A stretch of DNA of 64,000 nucleotides, taken from assembly GCA_946965045.2 (NCBI GenBank), contig OX337228.1:6572001-6636000 (forward strand), in the 5' to 3' direction. Position 1 is the first letter of the stretch. Every line of letters begins with the position of its first letter. Below the pieces are notes generated by a model that ran no database searches, was not told where the DNA came from, and saw only the letters and a list, made by a program, of their open reading frames with translations. This DNA is from Epithemia pelagica (Eukaryota; Bacillariophyta; Bacillariophyceae; Surirellales; Surirellaceae). Position numbers and translations under genes: made by a program. Shown piece by piece: positions 12,120 to 23,005 of the stretch.

Positions 12120-13432
12120 TCAAAGCGTCATCGTTGGATCATAGTGTGGGGCATGAGGAGCGTACTGGTACATTTGCTGTCTTGCACCAGGATGTCGTTG
12201 ATGATGTTGGCTGTAGTCGTAGTGACCATAAGGATTCTGGGCGTAGATATGTGGTGCATAATACTGATGATGTGCTCGAGGGTCGTGCCCTGGATGCTGT
12301 AAATGCATGCCAGGATGGTGACCCAGCTCTCCGTGAGTGGGATAAGGATAATGATGGTCCATATTGTGTGCCATTTTCATTTCATCGTCTTCCTCTTCTT
12401 CTTCACCGTCCTTTAGGGTGGCAACACCGTTGTGTTTGTCCGCCTCTCGTTCATAGTATTGCTTTTCCTCAGAACTGAGAGATTTCCAGGCATTGCCCAC
12501 TAGTCTAGCAACCGAGCCCCGTTCAGAGGGAACACCCGTTTCGGTTGCTTTCAACCGAAGAACATGGGCCGAAAAGAACATGTTGTATCCTGTCTTGTTG
12601 CGCTTTCTGTTTGAGTTCTTGTCGGGAGGCTGGTATTCAGCCATCTCTTGTTGATAGCGCTTTCGGTCAGCCTTTGCCCTGGTAATTGAAAGCCGATTTA
12701 GACAACAGTGGCGGCACAAACTATAATGAATCACATACATGGACAACAAAGGACTTACCGCTCCTCATACTGTGCTTTGACTTCAGGTGGAAGTTCTTTC
12801 CATTCATTTCCTGTCTTAGCTACAAGATTTGAAGGAGGAACTCGCTTAAGTTCTGCTCCAGCATCTTCACTCTTCAAAGCTTTTTCGTTTTCTTTCGCAA
12901 GTTGCTGGAATCGTTCTTTAATAAACAGATTGTAGGCGGAAAGCGCTCGTGTAGGAGCCCCATCTTCTTTACGTTTTCGTTTGTAGGTCTGTTTTCGCTT
13001 TTGCACGAAAGACTTTAGTTTTGTGATTTCTCCCGTTATTCTCTGAATCACCGCATCCTTGCGGGCGACAACGGCTGTCAGGGCCTTCTCCAATTCTGTA
13101 GTGGGCTTTACCGTTGCAACGATTTCGTCCTGCCTCCGAGTCTCTTCGTCTTGTATTTCTTCTATCAAGTCTAATCGGTCAAACATCCTACCCGGACTTG
13201 AAGGTTTGTCCTCCTCCTCTTTGTCATCAACGTCGATTTCTTTTTCTTCGACGCCAATCTCTTTGTCATCTACACCAATCTCTCTGTCATCAACATCAAT
13301 CTCGTTTTCTTCGACGTCAATTTCGAGAGGTTTTGAGTTTTGATTTTCGATGTTCTCTTTCTCTTTCATGACATCGTCAGTTTCAATCGCAGGAGAAGGT
13401 GGACCAACTTCGTTTTCATCTATATCCGACAT
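12120..13432 (-). CDS. Two-HMG-box chromatin protein
   Basis: Two exons (13432-12759, 12678-12120; 80-base intron splitting an Arg codon) encode 410 residues. The N-terminal 75 residues are very acidic, with repeated short EIDVDD/EIGVDD units. A coiled-coil-like segment follows (about 90-150). HMG box 1 begins at TRALSAYNLFIKERFQQL and crosses the splice join at YEER|AKADRKRY. HMG box 2 begins at KTGYNMFFSAHVLRLK and ends near QYYEREADKHN. The tail is rich in His, Tyr, Gln and Pro. HMG boxes of this type bend DNA in chromatin or in transcription complexes. The first box sits across an intron, so either exon alone looks like an incomplete domain. Confidence 0.9.
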
Positions 13433-14001
13433 GATTCGAATGAACTGGTTAGACCAAGGGTTTGCCTTGTTTCACGGGTTTGCGCTGCGGTATGACACGT
13501 CGGACAGAATCACGTCAGAAATCCCCCAGGTGGTTCAGGCACTTCCAGTTACTGCGTCGACTCTATCGTTTGCTTTTCGTTCGACCGATCAAATTGTGGC
13601 GCAGCAGTTCTTCAGCACCCCGGAGAGATGGATTGTTCTCGCTGCTTTATATCTGTCTTCAACGCCGTATTCATCAATGCATCGAACTGAAGCTTGCTGC
13701 TGATGCTTTTGCTCTTGGTCGACAATGATCATCTTCGTAGTCTGAATTTATCATAAGCCCTAGATGCCATGATCACCTGAAATATTTTTCTTAAGCCTCT
13801 CATTGATAGTCAATTGCCTCTGCGTTGAAGATATAATTGCCCACTCCTCCATTTCTCCGTCATGCGCGCGAGCATGCAACGAGGGCAATTGCGTATTCAT
13901 GCGACTGCACCTCATCTCCATCCGAGCGTCGTACTCTTTTCTTCGTGTTCTTTTCAATCAACACAACGGAAGACAACAAACGAAGCATCGATACGGATAC
14001 A
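13433..14001. promoter_or_regulatory. Divergent intergenic region, HMG and SVIP-like genes
   Basis: These 569 bases lie between two divergent genes and should hold both promoters. Reading frames here are short and lack conserved features. Confidence 0.4.
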
Positions 14002-14432
14002 ATGGGGAACTGCTTGAAATCTGCCGATCAGCAAGTTGTTTCCGGAAGCCGGAAAAGCAACCAGGCTTTTCAGGGCGAGGTGAGTTTCTCATGCGATTTT
14101 AGTTCTAGAAGTGTCGAGTTGCTGATGATTCTTATTCTTCCGTTTCTTGAATCTAGGGCCATCGTCTGGGGACGGTTACGGATTCACAAGTACCTTTAAA
14201 TGAGCCAACGACAGGTAAAGCAGACAAGCGCAACGATTCGGAGCCTCCAGCACCATCCTTTGATCCCAATCTCACGGATGAAGAGCGATCAAAGCTCCGG
14301 GCAGATCGCGCGGCTGCTGCAGAGGCGAGGCTACGGAAACAAGGTGGAGGTACGAAAAAGCAAAAAGCATCCAACAGTGCTCCTCTAACAGGTCCAAACT
14401 CTACTCCTCTAATGAGATGGACAGCGGGATAA
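14002..14432 (+). CDS. Small VCP/p97-interacting (SVIP-like) protein
   Basis: Two exons (14002-14079, 14157-14432; 77-base intron) give a 117-residue protein. The start MGNCLKS is a textbook N-myristoylation site with a palmitoylatable Cys, as in animal SVIP (MGxC start). Residues around 75-86 contain RADRAAAAEAR, an exact match to the VCP-interacting motif RX5AAX2R. The C-terminus MRWTAG resembles the LRWTVS end of vertebrate SVIP, and overall length is similar (human about 77). SVIP tethers p97/VCP to ER or lysosomal membranes and restrains ER-associated degradation. The same role here is inferred. Exon 1 codes for only 26 residues, so the gene is easily missed. Confidence 0.75.
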
Positions 14433-14503
14433 GGAAGACAAACATTTTGATTCTCCGTCTGGTGGTTTTCCTCATGTCGATCCGTTTCGAACAGGGTAAA
14501 GAC

Positions 14504-15465
14504 TCATTGAACCCAATCAAGGCCTTCAGCTTGAGCCTGAGCTTTGGCTAGTTTCCAAGCGGGTGGATTATCGTCAATGAAATCGTGCAGTTGACGTACA
14601 ACTTGGTCTGCCACATCATTTTCATCCATACTTTCATCGATCTCAACTCTCAAATCTGCTTGTTTATACTTGTCCGCACGCTCCGAAATGAGATCCTTCA
14701 ATTTTTGCAACGGATCTTCAGTCAAGAGTAACGGCCTGTCTGTTCCTTCAATTCGCTTATAAATGACTTCGGCTGGACAATCTAACCAAACGACAATGCC
14801 GGTTTGCAGTTTTGACCAGTTCTCCGTACGACACACTATGCCACCACCTGTACTAATAACGCATCTCACATAAGGGTGAACCGAATTAAGAACTTGCGAT
14901 TCAATATCCCGAAATCCATCTTCTCCTTCCTCTTCAAATATCTCGGGGATTGTACAGTTGGTAGCCTTTTCAATGATCACATCCGTATCCAAAAAGTTGT
15001 ATGTTCCCATCCCTGCGATAGAACAAAACAGTTTTTAGTTCACAAGTGTCCAGAGAAGTTATCCGGAGAACATAGGGGCACTGTATTTCCACAGAATATG
15101 CCTGATAACTCACGGCGTGCAATCACATCTCCAACAGTCGATTTTCCAGTTCCCATCATCCCGATCAAATAAAGAGTGGAACCTCCCAATCTGGGTCCCA
15201 GTAGACGCGCAGGGTCGATCTTCATTCCTTCACTTCCCACCATAAGCTCAGGATTCTTGAAGGGATTTTCCACTCCCTGGTCGAACGCTTTCCCTGGATC
15301 CTCATACTCGAAGCCACCGGCAAAGAGTTGATTTCGATACGGTGCAACATGTGATGCCACAGTTCGATGATCCGACACGAAGGGCGCCCGATGCACAAAA
15401 GAAGAAGCTCCATGGTCTCCTACGATCGCGATGGAGATCACGAGCAATAATAGCGTCGCCCACAT
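14504..15465 (-). CDS. aroK: Plastid shikimate kinase
   Basis: Two exons (15465-15114, 15012-14504; 101-base intron, phase 1) encode 286 residues. The enzyme phosphorylates shikimate at O3 with ATP in the chorismate pathway. The leader is a signal peptide followed by SSFVHRAP, a Phe-led transit peptide for the plastid. Seen next: P-loop GMMGTGKST (102-110), substrate Asp motif DTD just after the splice join, the shikimate-binding GGG in STGGGIV, and the lid Arg in GTDRPLL. The kinase core has normal length. About 60 residues of linker precede it. Its 3' end faces that of the SVIP-like gene only 70 bases away. Confidence 0.94.
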
Positions 15466-15961
15466 GTTTCAGCAGTTCAACTCTGTTGCAGTCCTCTGTT
15501 CTGAAGTCTTGTTGACATTGATGGCACAGAAAAAACCAATGGCAACAAACACACGTATGTAAGTTATCAGCGACTCATAAACGACTGATCTAAACGACGA
15601 TGAGGCGCAAATTGCTCCTAGCTATTCCCCATAGTCTTTGAAGGTTGCATCCTTTAAATAAGTAGACCTAGAGGAGTATTGTGTCGTTTGAAAGCACCCC
15701 AGTTTCGAAAGTACGGCCATTTATTGGACTCTGTGGCTGATTTTGATTCTCTTTTAGCTTCTAAAGGTCAGGATGTACGTACGACTCAGTTTTTGTATGC
15801 ATCCTTCGTTCAGCTTTGGATTTACCTTGAGCCTCTCCCAATGAAAATCAGCTTGGTTCCTAATCCGATAGAGGAGAAAGGGATGGCGTACGCATGAAAC
15901 GTAACCTTTTTGGAGCTACATGGATAATTAGGATGTTGACGCACGGATGCGCCATGGACGT
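15466..15961. other. Intergenic space between two minus-strand genes
   Basis: It should hold the shikimate kinase promoter on its left side and the SBDS 3' UTR on its right. A small plus-strand frame (15679-15897) lacks conserved features. No gene was recognised. Confidence 0.4.
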
Positions 15962-17356
15962 CTACCCGCTCGCGTTGAAAAAGGTTTCCGCATCGCACAA
16001 GGTGAACTCCTTCTCGGAGACGGCCGGAATGCCTTTCATCTTGAGTTTCTGATTGAACCGATGCCAATCACTCTTGAAATGTGCTCGGTATTCGGCCGTA
16101 CTATAGAAAGTACCTCCACACGTATTGCAACTCTTGACATCCCCACTACTGCCCACGCCCACCGCTTCCGAAGATGCGGTCGACGTTCCAGGTACAACCG
16201 GACGCGAAGCTTGTTGTTCGTGTCTTGTTGGCACCGTCTGTTCAGCCCTCTCTGTTTGTTGTTGTTGCATTCGCTCTTGCTCTGCTTCCTGTTCTCTTCG
16301 TTTTTCCTTTTTGCTTTTCTTTCGATGTTTCTTTTGTTCTTTTCGGGACAAGGGGAGAGCGTACAAGTCTTTGTCGTCGTCATGACCATCATGATCATCA
16401 TCATGTGCGTCATCTCCCCCAGTGCCAGTAGGTTCACGAATGGTTTGGAGGCGTTCTACCAAGTCATCGACATCTGAATCATGATCCTCAGGGTCTGCCG
16501 ACCCTCTCTCCATCGTATTGTTGTTGTTGTCGTCGTTTGCGTCGAGCGAGAGCGGTTGTTGCTGTCGGCCTGCAATTTCCAGTTGCTCCTCCAAGTCCAT
16601 GTCTCCCTGTTTGGATATGACGACTTGCTCCAAAATCTCCAAGATACCGTCGACCTGAGACATGGTTTCACTTAAATGTCTATACAGCGAGGGATCGACT
16701 TGTACCACCAGTACATTCATGGTCTCTTTGGATTCTCGTCGAATCAATTTGTGAGCATGGGCCTGAAGGGCCAAGTCGACCACGTGTTCTTGATCGGGAG
16801 GATATTGCAATTGCATTTCCATTTTGGCCCGTTCAATCGCAATGACAGTTTTCAAAAACTTGACCGCATCGAGACATTGTTTCTTGATGGATTTGTTGGG
16901 ATGTGCGGTATAACACTTGGCCAGAGCGTGTCGTATTTGCGACGGCGTAAAGGGACGGTCCGATCCATCGGCGCGGACGCAATTGGCGGCCACCCACGTG
17001 GCAATTTGCGACAGAGTATCCTTGATGGATTGGGCACGTTCAAGATCCGACACTTGCAAATTGGATTGTTGCTTGTCACTTTGCTCCAGAATGATCTTGG
17101 CAATCTCCTCTTGATCGCGTGTGCCAAAGGCCTTTTCCAAGTCGGCCGCCTTGGCAAACTGTCCCTTGGACACATTGGTGAATATGCGATCCGTTTGAAG
17201 AACCTCCGACATGTCCTTTTCCAATCCAGCGCGATAGTCCATCACTTTATTGCGGTAACAGGCAATCTCGAATCGCTTCCCACCCTTGTTGCACCGAACG
17301 ACGGCCACGTTGGTCAACTTGACTTGATTGATGGGTTGGTTAATTTGCCTCGACAT
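15962..17356 (-). CDS. SBDS: SBDS ribosome-maturation protein with C-terminal zinc finger
   Basis: A single-exon 464-residue protein. Residues about 1-250 are the three SBDS domains: VRCNKGGKRFEIACYRNKV (FYSH domain), DRIFTNVSKGQFAK, and a central segment ending RPFTPSQIRHALAKCY. SBDS acts with the GTPase EFL1 to evict eIF6/Tif6 from new 60S subunits. Human SBDS has 250 residues. Here an acidic His/Asp-rich linker, a Lys/Glu-rich stretch and a C2H2 finger of the U1/matrin type follow. The finger is CX2CX12HX5H, starting at Cys410, with the sequence CNTCGG then FKSDWHRFN. This finger class also occurs in the 60S factor REI1/ZNF622. A related extension occurs in some plant and protist SBDS proteins, to my knowledge. 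Confidence 0.93.
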   Translation of the reverse strand: MSRQINQPINQVKLTNVAVVRCNKGGKRFEIACYRNKVMDYRAGLEKDMSEVLQTDRIFTNVSKGQFAKAADLEKAFGTRDQEEIAKIILEQSDKQQSNLQVSDLERAQSIKDTLSQIATWVAANCVRADGSDRPFTPSQIRHALAKCYTAHPNKSIKKQCLDAVKFLKTVIAIERAKMEMQLQYPPDQEHVVDLALQAHAHKLIRRESKETMNVLVVQVDPSLYRHLSETMSQVDGILEILEQVVISKQGDMDLEEQLEIAGRQQQPLSLDANDDNNNNTMERGSADPEDHDSDVDDLVERLQTIREPTGTGGDDAHDDDHDGHDDDKDLYALPLSRKEQKKHRKKSKKEKRREQEAEQERMQQQQTERAEQTVPTRHEQQASRPVVPGTSTASSEAVGVGSSGDVKSCNTCGGTFYSTAEYRAHFKSDWHRFNQKLKMKGIPAVSEKEFTLCDAETFFNASG

Positions 17357-17798
17357 GGTGGTGGTTGTGCTCGTGTAGTCTGTCGTCTATTCGTATCTCG
17401 TATCTTGGTCGGTCGGGAGTGGGGAACGTCTGATGGTGGTGTTGTCTTTGTTGGATGAAAGATGTACGACAGCAGGTTCTTCTTTTGCAATCCTTACGAC
17501 TACTGCCAGTTCTGTTTCGAACCTGCGAGAACCTGGAACCTGAGATGGATGGAAATGGTCTGTTGAATGGATGGAGCCTAGGACCCAAACGTGCGGCCCG
17601 ATCGCGCGTGGGTCGTCATTTTTCAAATTGCTCTTGGTTCCCAGTTCCAACCCCATCACAATGCCAAAAAACCAATGCGTCCATCATCATCATTGCTGAA
17701 AAAAAAATAATAGAGACAGGCAAGACAGGACGACCTTGTGTCGCATACACATCCTTGTCCCAGTGTGTCTCTTAGCTACTCGACAAGGAGGAACAACC
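17357..17798. promoter_or_regulatory. Bidirectional promoter region
   Basis: These 442 bases lie between the divergent SBDS (-) and kinase-like (+) genes. Two overlapping open frames lack conserved features. A short A-run sits at 17698-17710. Confidence 0.45.
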
Positions 17799-19850
17799 AT
17801 GGTTTCGGGAACCACACCACCAACGATCCAAAAAGTCGATAGCCACAAATCGGATAGCACTCCGACGGCTAGTAGTAATAGTGAGCAGGAACGAGACAAC
17901 AATGACAACGACGATTTCAGCAGCGACCCCGAGGAGGAGGAGGAGGAGGATGATGAGAGATCCAGCAGCGAGGAAGACGACGAGAGTGACGAGTTTTCCG
18001 ACGATCACAGCGATCGTTCCTCCTATGCCTCTTCGGATTCGGTGACAGAAAAACAACAACAAGTGGATTCCTCCGAGCAGCAACATCAAGACCAGAATCA
18101 TATTCGTACTACTACAAGCCAACCTCGTTCAAGCGTCACAGCAATGACAACCCTGGAGAACAATTTCTATTCCTTCAACAGCGAAAAGAGCCAGTTGCAT
18201 AGTCGAAGGAGAAAGACTCGGTCCAGCAATGATCATGACCATCCATCGCAGCCAAGAGCAGCAGCAGCAAGCGATGATGATGACGCCGCCCATAAAAAGA
18301 GAAAGCGAAAGCCTGGACGATCCTGGAGAAAGAGCGACGGATGGAATAGGATTGATCGTCTCGCCATGGTGCTGGATCGAAACTTTCCACTGGTCCCACT
18401 GTATCGATTCTGTCAAGTACTGTTTTATCTTTGTTTTCTCTTTTGGTGTTTGGTGTTGCTTCACCATGTCTGGCCGTCCACATCACACAAACGGTCCAGG
18501 CCATGGGATTCCACCGTTCCGGACCATACACTGAATGCTGTATTGGAAGGATCTCCTAAGGAACAGCTCCCACCCGAACTAGTTAGGGAGAAACGAAGTG
18601 TCTATGGCTTTTTCAAAGACGTCTCGGAAGGCTTATTGGACATGGCTGCTCCCAACAAAGGAGGATCTGTACTTGATTCTGCTCTTCGTCGTCGAAAAAA
18701 TCGAGAAGTCGATGCCCCCGGTTGTGTCCGAGAGGAATGGCAATCATACCATTTTCCAACCTGCAACGATGTGCATGAAATTGATACCCGCGACATTTTT
18801 GACCATAGTCATCCCAACACGGCCTTTGGTGGACAACGTCCGCATCGTCACAGTGTCAATGACACCTTTCCGCCCCTCCAACACAACTTTGTCAATCTCA
18901 TGGCACTGCACCAACACTGGACGACTCCGGAAAATGGAGCAAGTGGTACGCATGAGGCCACTCACTTCTGGGATCCGGCGCCTCGGTTGGGATATTTGGG
19001 CAGTGGATATTGGAAAAACGTGTGGGCCGTCAATCCACGGATTGTAGACGAAGTGGTGGTGTTCAAGGCCATGAAGCGTCAACATGATTTGGATCGGCGC
19101 AATCTGGACCGACATCGAAGGGATGCCCTCGTCATGGAGCGTCTGACGTCCTCCCCACATGTTGTAGATATCCACGGGCATTGTGGATCGTCCGTCCTCT
19201 CGGAGTACATCCCCACGACCTTGTCCAGTATCGTGGAAACGGATATGTTCCATCGCAAAAAGCAACCCTCCAAACTGAAACAGCCAGGCTTGCCCCAGTT
19301 GACAAGAGATACGCCTCAAGGACGACTTGCTCTTTCACTGCAAGTCGCTTACGGACTCTACGAACTTCACAATGGTATGGGGTCGTCTCCCATTGTTCAT
19401 GCTGATGTTACAGCGGAACAGTTCCTGGTAACCAGTGACGGAACGATTAAAATCAACGATTTCAATCGATGTCGCTTCATGGCTCACAAAGAGTCGAATG
19501 CATCGGAGCTCTGTGAGTTTATTATTCCGTCTGCTCCAGGAAGGGCACGATCTCCGGAGGAGTACTCGGTGGAAAAGTTGACCCATCAGATTGATGTATA
19601 CTCGTTGGCAAATGTGTTGTTTCTCATTTTGACAGGAGAGGATCCATGGCAAGGTCTGACCATGGGTGAAACCAAGCTGACGGTGCGAAAAGGTGGAATG
19701 CCGGAGATTCCGGCAGAGTTTCGTCAGGCCAACTCGACCGACGCAAGTCTCACACAGTTGATTGAACGAGCCTATGAATTCAATCCCAAAACACGAATCA
19801 CCTCCAAGGCTCTTCTTCAGGAATTGCAAACGCTAGCGAATGAAGTATGA
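17799..19850 (+). CDS. Single-pass membrane protein kinase-like protein
   Basis: The ATG at 17799 (context ACAACCATGG) gives 683 residues in one exon. The first 130 residues are acidic and low complexity. After a basic stretch comes one hydrophobic helix (about 201-225, LYRFCQVLFYLCFLFWC...). No signal peptide precedes it, so a type II membrane protein is likely, with the kinase domain in the ER/Golgi lumen or outside. The kinase domain spans about 400-680: Lys423 in VVVFKAMK, catalytic loop HADVTAEQFL (534-543) and metal-binding DFN (554-556) instead of DFG. Lys and both Asp are kept, so catalysis is possible. The substrate is unknown. It could also be a scaffold pseudokinase. Confidence 0.8.
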   Translation: MVSGTTPPTIQKVDSHKSDSTPTASSNSEQERDNNDNDDFSSDPEEEEEEDDERSSSEEDDESDEFSDDHSDRSSYASSDSVTEKQQQVDSSEQQHQDQNHIRTTTSQPRSSVTAMTTLENNFYSFNSEKSQLHSRRRKTRSSNDHDHPSQPRAAAASDDDDAAHKKRKRKPGRSWRKSDGWNRIDRLAMVLDRNFPLVPLYRFCQVLFYLCFLFWCLVLLHHVWPSTSHKRSRPWDSTVPDHTLNAVLEGSPKEQLPPELVREKRSVYGFFKDVSEGLLDMAAPNKGGSVLDSALRRRKNREVDAPGCVREEWQSYHFPTCNDVHEIDTRDIFDHSHPNTAFGGQRPHRHSVNDTFPPLQHNFVNLMALHQHWTTPENGASGTHEATHFWDPAPRLGYLGSGYWKNVWAVNPRIVDEVVVFKAMKRQHDLDRRNLDRHRRDALVMERLTSSPHVVDIHGHCGSSVLSEYIPTTLSSIVETDMFHRKKQPSKLKQPGLPQLTRDTPQGRLALSLQVAYGLYELHNGMGSSPIVHADVTAEQFLVTSDGTIKINDFNRCRFMAHKESNASELCEFIIPSAPGRARSPEEYSVEKLTHQIDVYSLANVLFLILTGEDPWQGLTMGETKLTVRKGGMPEIPAEFRQANSTDASLTQLIERAYEFNPKTRITSKALLQELQTLANEV

Positions 19851-20009
19851 GACGCACGCAAATAGGTATTCAACCGCTCATGTCGGTTTAAATTATGGAC
19901 AAGTGAAACAAAATAGAAGAATGAGGATTATTTTACTCTAGAAAGCCTGTTAGGCGATGCTTGGGATTCCCCGCTTCTCCTAGCAAAATTTGACGGCCTT
20001 CCAAAAGTG

Positions 20010-20092
20010 TCTCGCGAACCGGAATCGAACCGGTGACCGATGGATTTATGTGCAACTACAGTCCACCGCTCTACCAACTGAGCTATCACGAG
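20010..20092 (-). tRNA. trnY: tRNA-Tyr(GTA) with 10-base intron
   Basis: On the minus strand a 7-bp acceptor stem (CTCGTGA/TCGCGAG) closes a cloverleaf with D-arm GCTCAGTTGGTAGAGC and T-arm ACCGG-TTCGATT-CCGGT. The discriminator is A. The anticodon loop reads CTGTAG and is followed by about 10 extra bases before the loop closes with the stem GTGGA/TCCAT. This is the canonical intron position just 3' of base 37 found in eukaryotic tRNA-Tyr genes. Total length is 83. Internal A and B boxes for Pol III are present as the D- and T-arm sequences. Confidence 0.95.
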
Positions 20093-20196
20093 CTACCCGT
20101 CCAGTTGTTTCCACAATATAAGAACGCAAATTCACGGCACCTAAGCTTGCGAAATCATGAAGACAGAAATGGCAGGGGGATCTTAGATCCTCTACG

Positions 20197-22329
20197 ATGG
20201 GTTTCTCGCATGTGAAACTAATTTTCTGGAGGTTAATGGAGCGCAGCCGCGTTCCAATTAGTTTGCACAAGGATCTACAACTTGGAGTTGTTCGACTGCC
20301 TCGTCAACCCATTGCTCGGACGATACGTATCACTGAATTGAATTTCCGGTCGTCGTCGTCTAGTTCTTCGAATCGATCTCCCCTCTTTGATTTCTTTCCG
20401 ACAAGTCAAAAACCTTGGCACAATGCAAATTTTCTGGACAAAGAATCTGATCTCACCAAAGAGAAGTGGCTGACACAACTACAAATGGATTCTCCCCATC
20501 TCGTGGACCGTCAAGCGTTCCTTGTCGTATTACGTTCGATCGCAGTGTCTGGTGCTGGCGACGGACCCATGCGGGCCGAAAGATTGGTTTGGAAGCTTGA
20601 AGAGTTGTGGACCGAGGAGGAGAATGAAATCCGAAAGGCGGAACTCGAACCAAACGCTGAATGTTATCGAAGAGTCATTGAATCATGGTCCAACGCAACC
20701 AACGAAGACATTAAGGTCAGCCTGGTTCGTGCCGAAAAGATGTTGCAAAAACGGCGGCGTCCTGAAACAGAGTGTTACAATGCCTTTCTCGATCTTTGTA
20801 CCAAGGGCCGAGGGGCGAAATACTCTCGTGTCACTGTCGAAGAGAACGCCCAGAAAGCTGAAGATCTTTTGAGGTTCATGATTGACGACAAGATACAGAA
20901 TGGAGACCGATCTGTGTCAGCTCCCAACCTGGATAGTTTCAACTACGTCATACGAGGATGGACACGCTGTCGCAAGAATCGAGATATTGCCGCGAAAACT
21001 ACAGAAGCACTGAGACTTTTGGAACATTACCACAGCAACGTGGATAGCTGTGTTCAACCAGACACGAAATCATATTCCATGTTAATGGACGCCTTTTCCA
21101 TTCAGGCAAAACTAAAAGTATCAACCAAGCATGTGGATAAAGATGACAAAGCCTGTAATGGAATGAATGAGATCAATCTTATCGAGGAGCTTTTGGAAGA
21201 ACTGCACAAGAATGAAGCGGAAGGATACATGCATTTGGCGCCCACTACGGCTGTTTACAATCAACTGCTGTCCTGTTGGGCGCACCTCGCCAAGCTTCAT
21301 AGCCATGCTCCCTTTGAGGCAGAAAAGGTAAAACTAAGTGACTGCGACCTGGACTCTGTCTTTCTGTGATGCTCATTCGTCATGGTTCGATTTCTTCAGG
21401 TGTTTCACCGGATGCGTCTTCGAGGTCAAAATGCCATTGCTCCAGACAGCTTGTCCTACAGCATTATCGCTCGAGCCTGGGCAAATTCATCTCACCCCAC
21501 AGGTGCCGAACGAGCATCTTGGTGGCTGGGAAAACTGTGGAGGGATTTTGAAGCATTTGGGGATGAACGGTTACGTCCAACCACATCAATTTACAATTCT
21601 GTCATGCTGTCATGGAACCAAGTTCAAAAGCCAGAAGTTGCAGAAACCTATCTCAATGATTTAATGGAACACTTTGAACGTCGGTCGGTTCCTAATTTGG
21701 TGCCCAACTCGGAGAGTTTTGTGAATGTGATTCGAGGATGGCTGGATCTCGGGATGAAAGGAAGCCAGGACGCGGTTGGGAAAGCAGCGCACTGGTTGGA
21801 TGTCCTACAAAAGCTGGAAGATGCAGAGATTGCGGGTGTCACAACGGTCCCCGAACTCTACGATATGATTCTACGAGCTACGGCACGGTGTGCCTCGACG
21901 TGCCCCGACGTATTGGACCTTGCCTTTCATGTCTTTGGGGCACTTCGACGATCGCGTCATTCTCTCACTTCTCAAAGCTATGCACGGCTCCTCCGAACAG
22001 GTCTTTTGGCCCTGTCGCTTCCCGAAAACAATCAGCTACGAGAATCCTTTGTGAAGGAGTTGATCAAGGATTGTGCCGAGTCTGGTTTGGTAGGAGGCCC
22101 AGTGATTGTCGCTCTATCGAACTGCCCCGTGTTTTACAGCGGCTGGACGTTGCAGGAAAGTGAACGCCTCACCGCCGAAGTTTTTCCGCAATGGCCACTG
22201 CCGCCCTCTTGGACTCGCAACTTACCAAGCGACTATTTCCCTACCGAACAAGACTTGATCCGAACCGGCAACGAAATCAGTCCTCATAGACATGGTCCTG
22301 GACTCAACAAGCTGAGGCCGGTGAGATGA
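20197..22329 (+). CDS. P-class pentatricopeptide repeat (PPR) protein
   Basis: Two exons (20197-21327, 21400-22329; 72-base intron; join AEK|VFHRM) encode 686 residues. Degenerate 35-residue helical repeats recur through the protein, with typical starts such as PNAECYRRVIESWSNA, PETECYNAFLDLC, PDTKSYSMLMDAF, PTTAVYNQLLSCWAHL, PDSLSYSIIARAWANS and PTTSIYNSVMLSWNQ. PPR proteins bind organelle RNA base by base and affect its stability, processing or translation. No E/DYW or SMR domain is seen. The first 50 residues are Arg/Ser-rich without acidic residues until the repeats begin, consistent with a mitochondrial presequence. The plastid leader motif is absent. The target RNA cannot be told. Confidence 0.88.
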
Positions 22330-23005
22330 TGAATGAATCGGTGAGCTTTCGTTGAGACAATGCTTTCATTGGCCATACAGAGGAGCCAGAGATGGGAAAC
22401 GCTGTATAACCTTGGAGCGTCTCGTGGCTCTTGGCATGTCAGGTGGAAATGGACAGCGGATGCTGGATTGTCGGGTGAATCAAAAGACAATTTTGTCGGT
22501 CGTTTTATAAGCCAGTCACTTTTCAATCCCATTGTCAACCTAACGATTGAATCGTCACAGGAGAGCCGTCTCCGTCGAAGGGTTTATAAGAAAGCATGTG
22601 AGATCGAAACACGATCCATCCATTGAAGCATCCGCTCATTTTTTGTATTTTACGGATCGATTGCCCACAGAGATAAAATAAATCGCGTTGTGACCGTGAG
22701 ACGGATGAACTGATTTTGTCTTGGGCATTCTTGTACGGGCCGGCGTCTGGGGGATTGGGGGAATCGTTTATTGTCTGTCGTTCACAAGATTGCTGGGAAA
22801 AGATTCAACGGACGCTCCATTACGACTGCCCAATCGTCCCACACGAAAGCCGAGCCTTTCCTGGAGCACGCAGTGTTCTCTCACTTGATCAATCCAACAA
22901 ACTTGTTTTGCCTCTCTTGTCTATAAAAATTCTTGATCCTTTCTCATTCTCCATCCACAAGAACACGAATCCTCTTTTTGGTAGTATTAGCGAGTTGGTT
23001 GCACC
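22330..23005. other. Intergenic space, LRR gene promoter
   Basis: It holds the 3' UTR of the PPR gene and the promoter of the LRR gene. A frame at 22360-22626 has no recognisable feature. TATAAAA at 22921 lies about 85 bases before the LRR start and could be a core promoter element. Confidence 0.35.
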
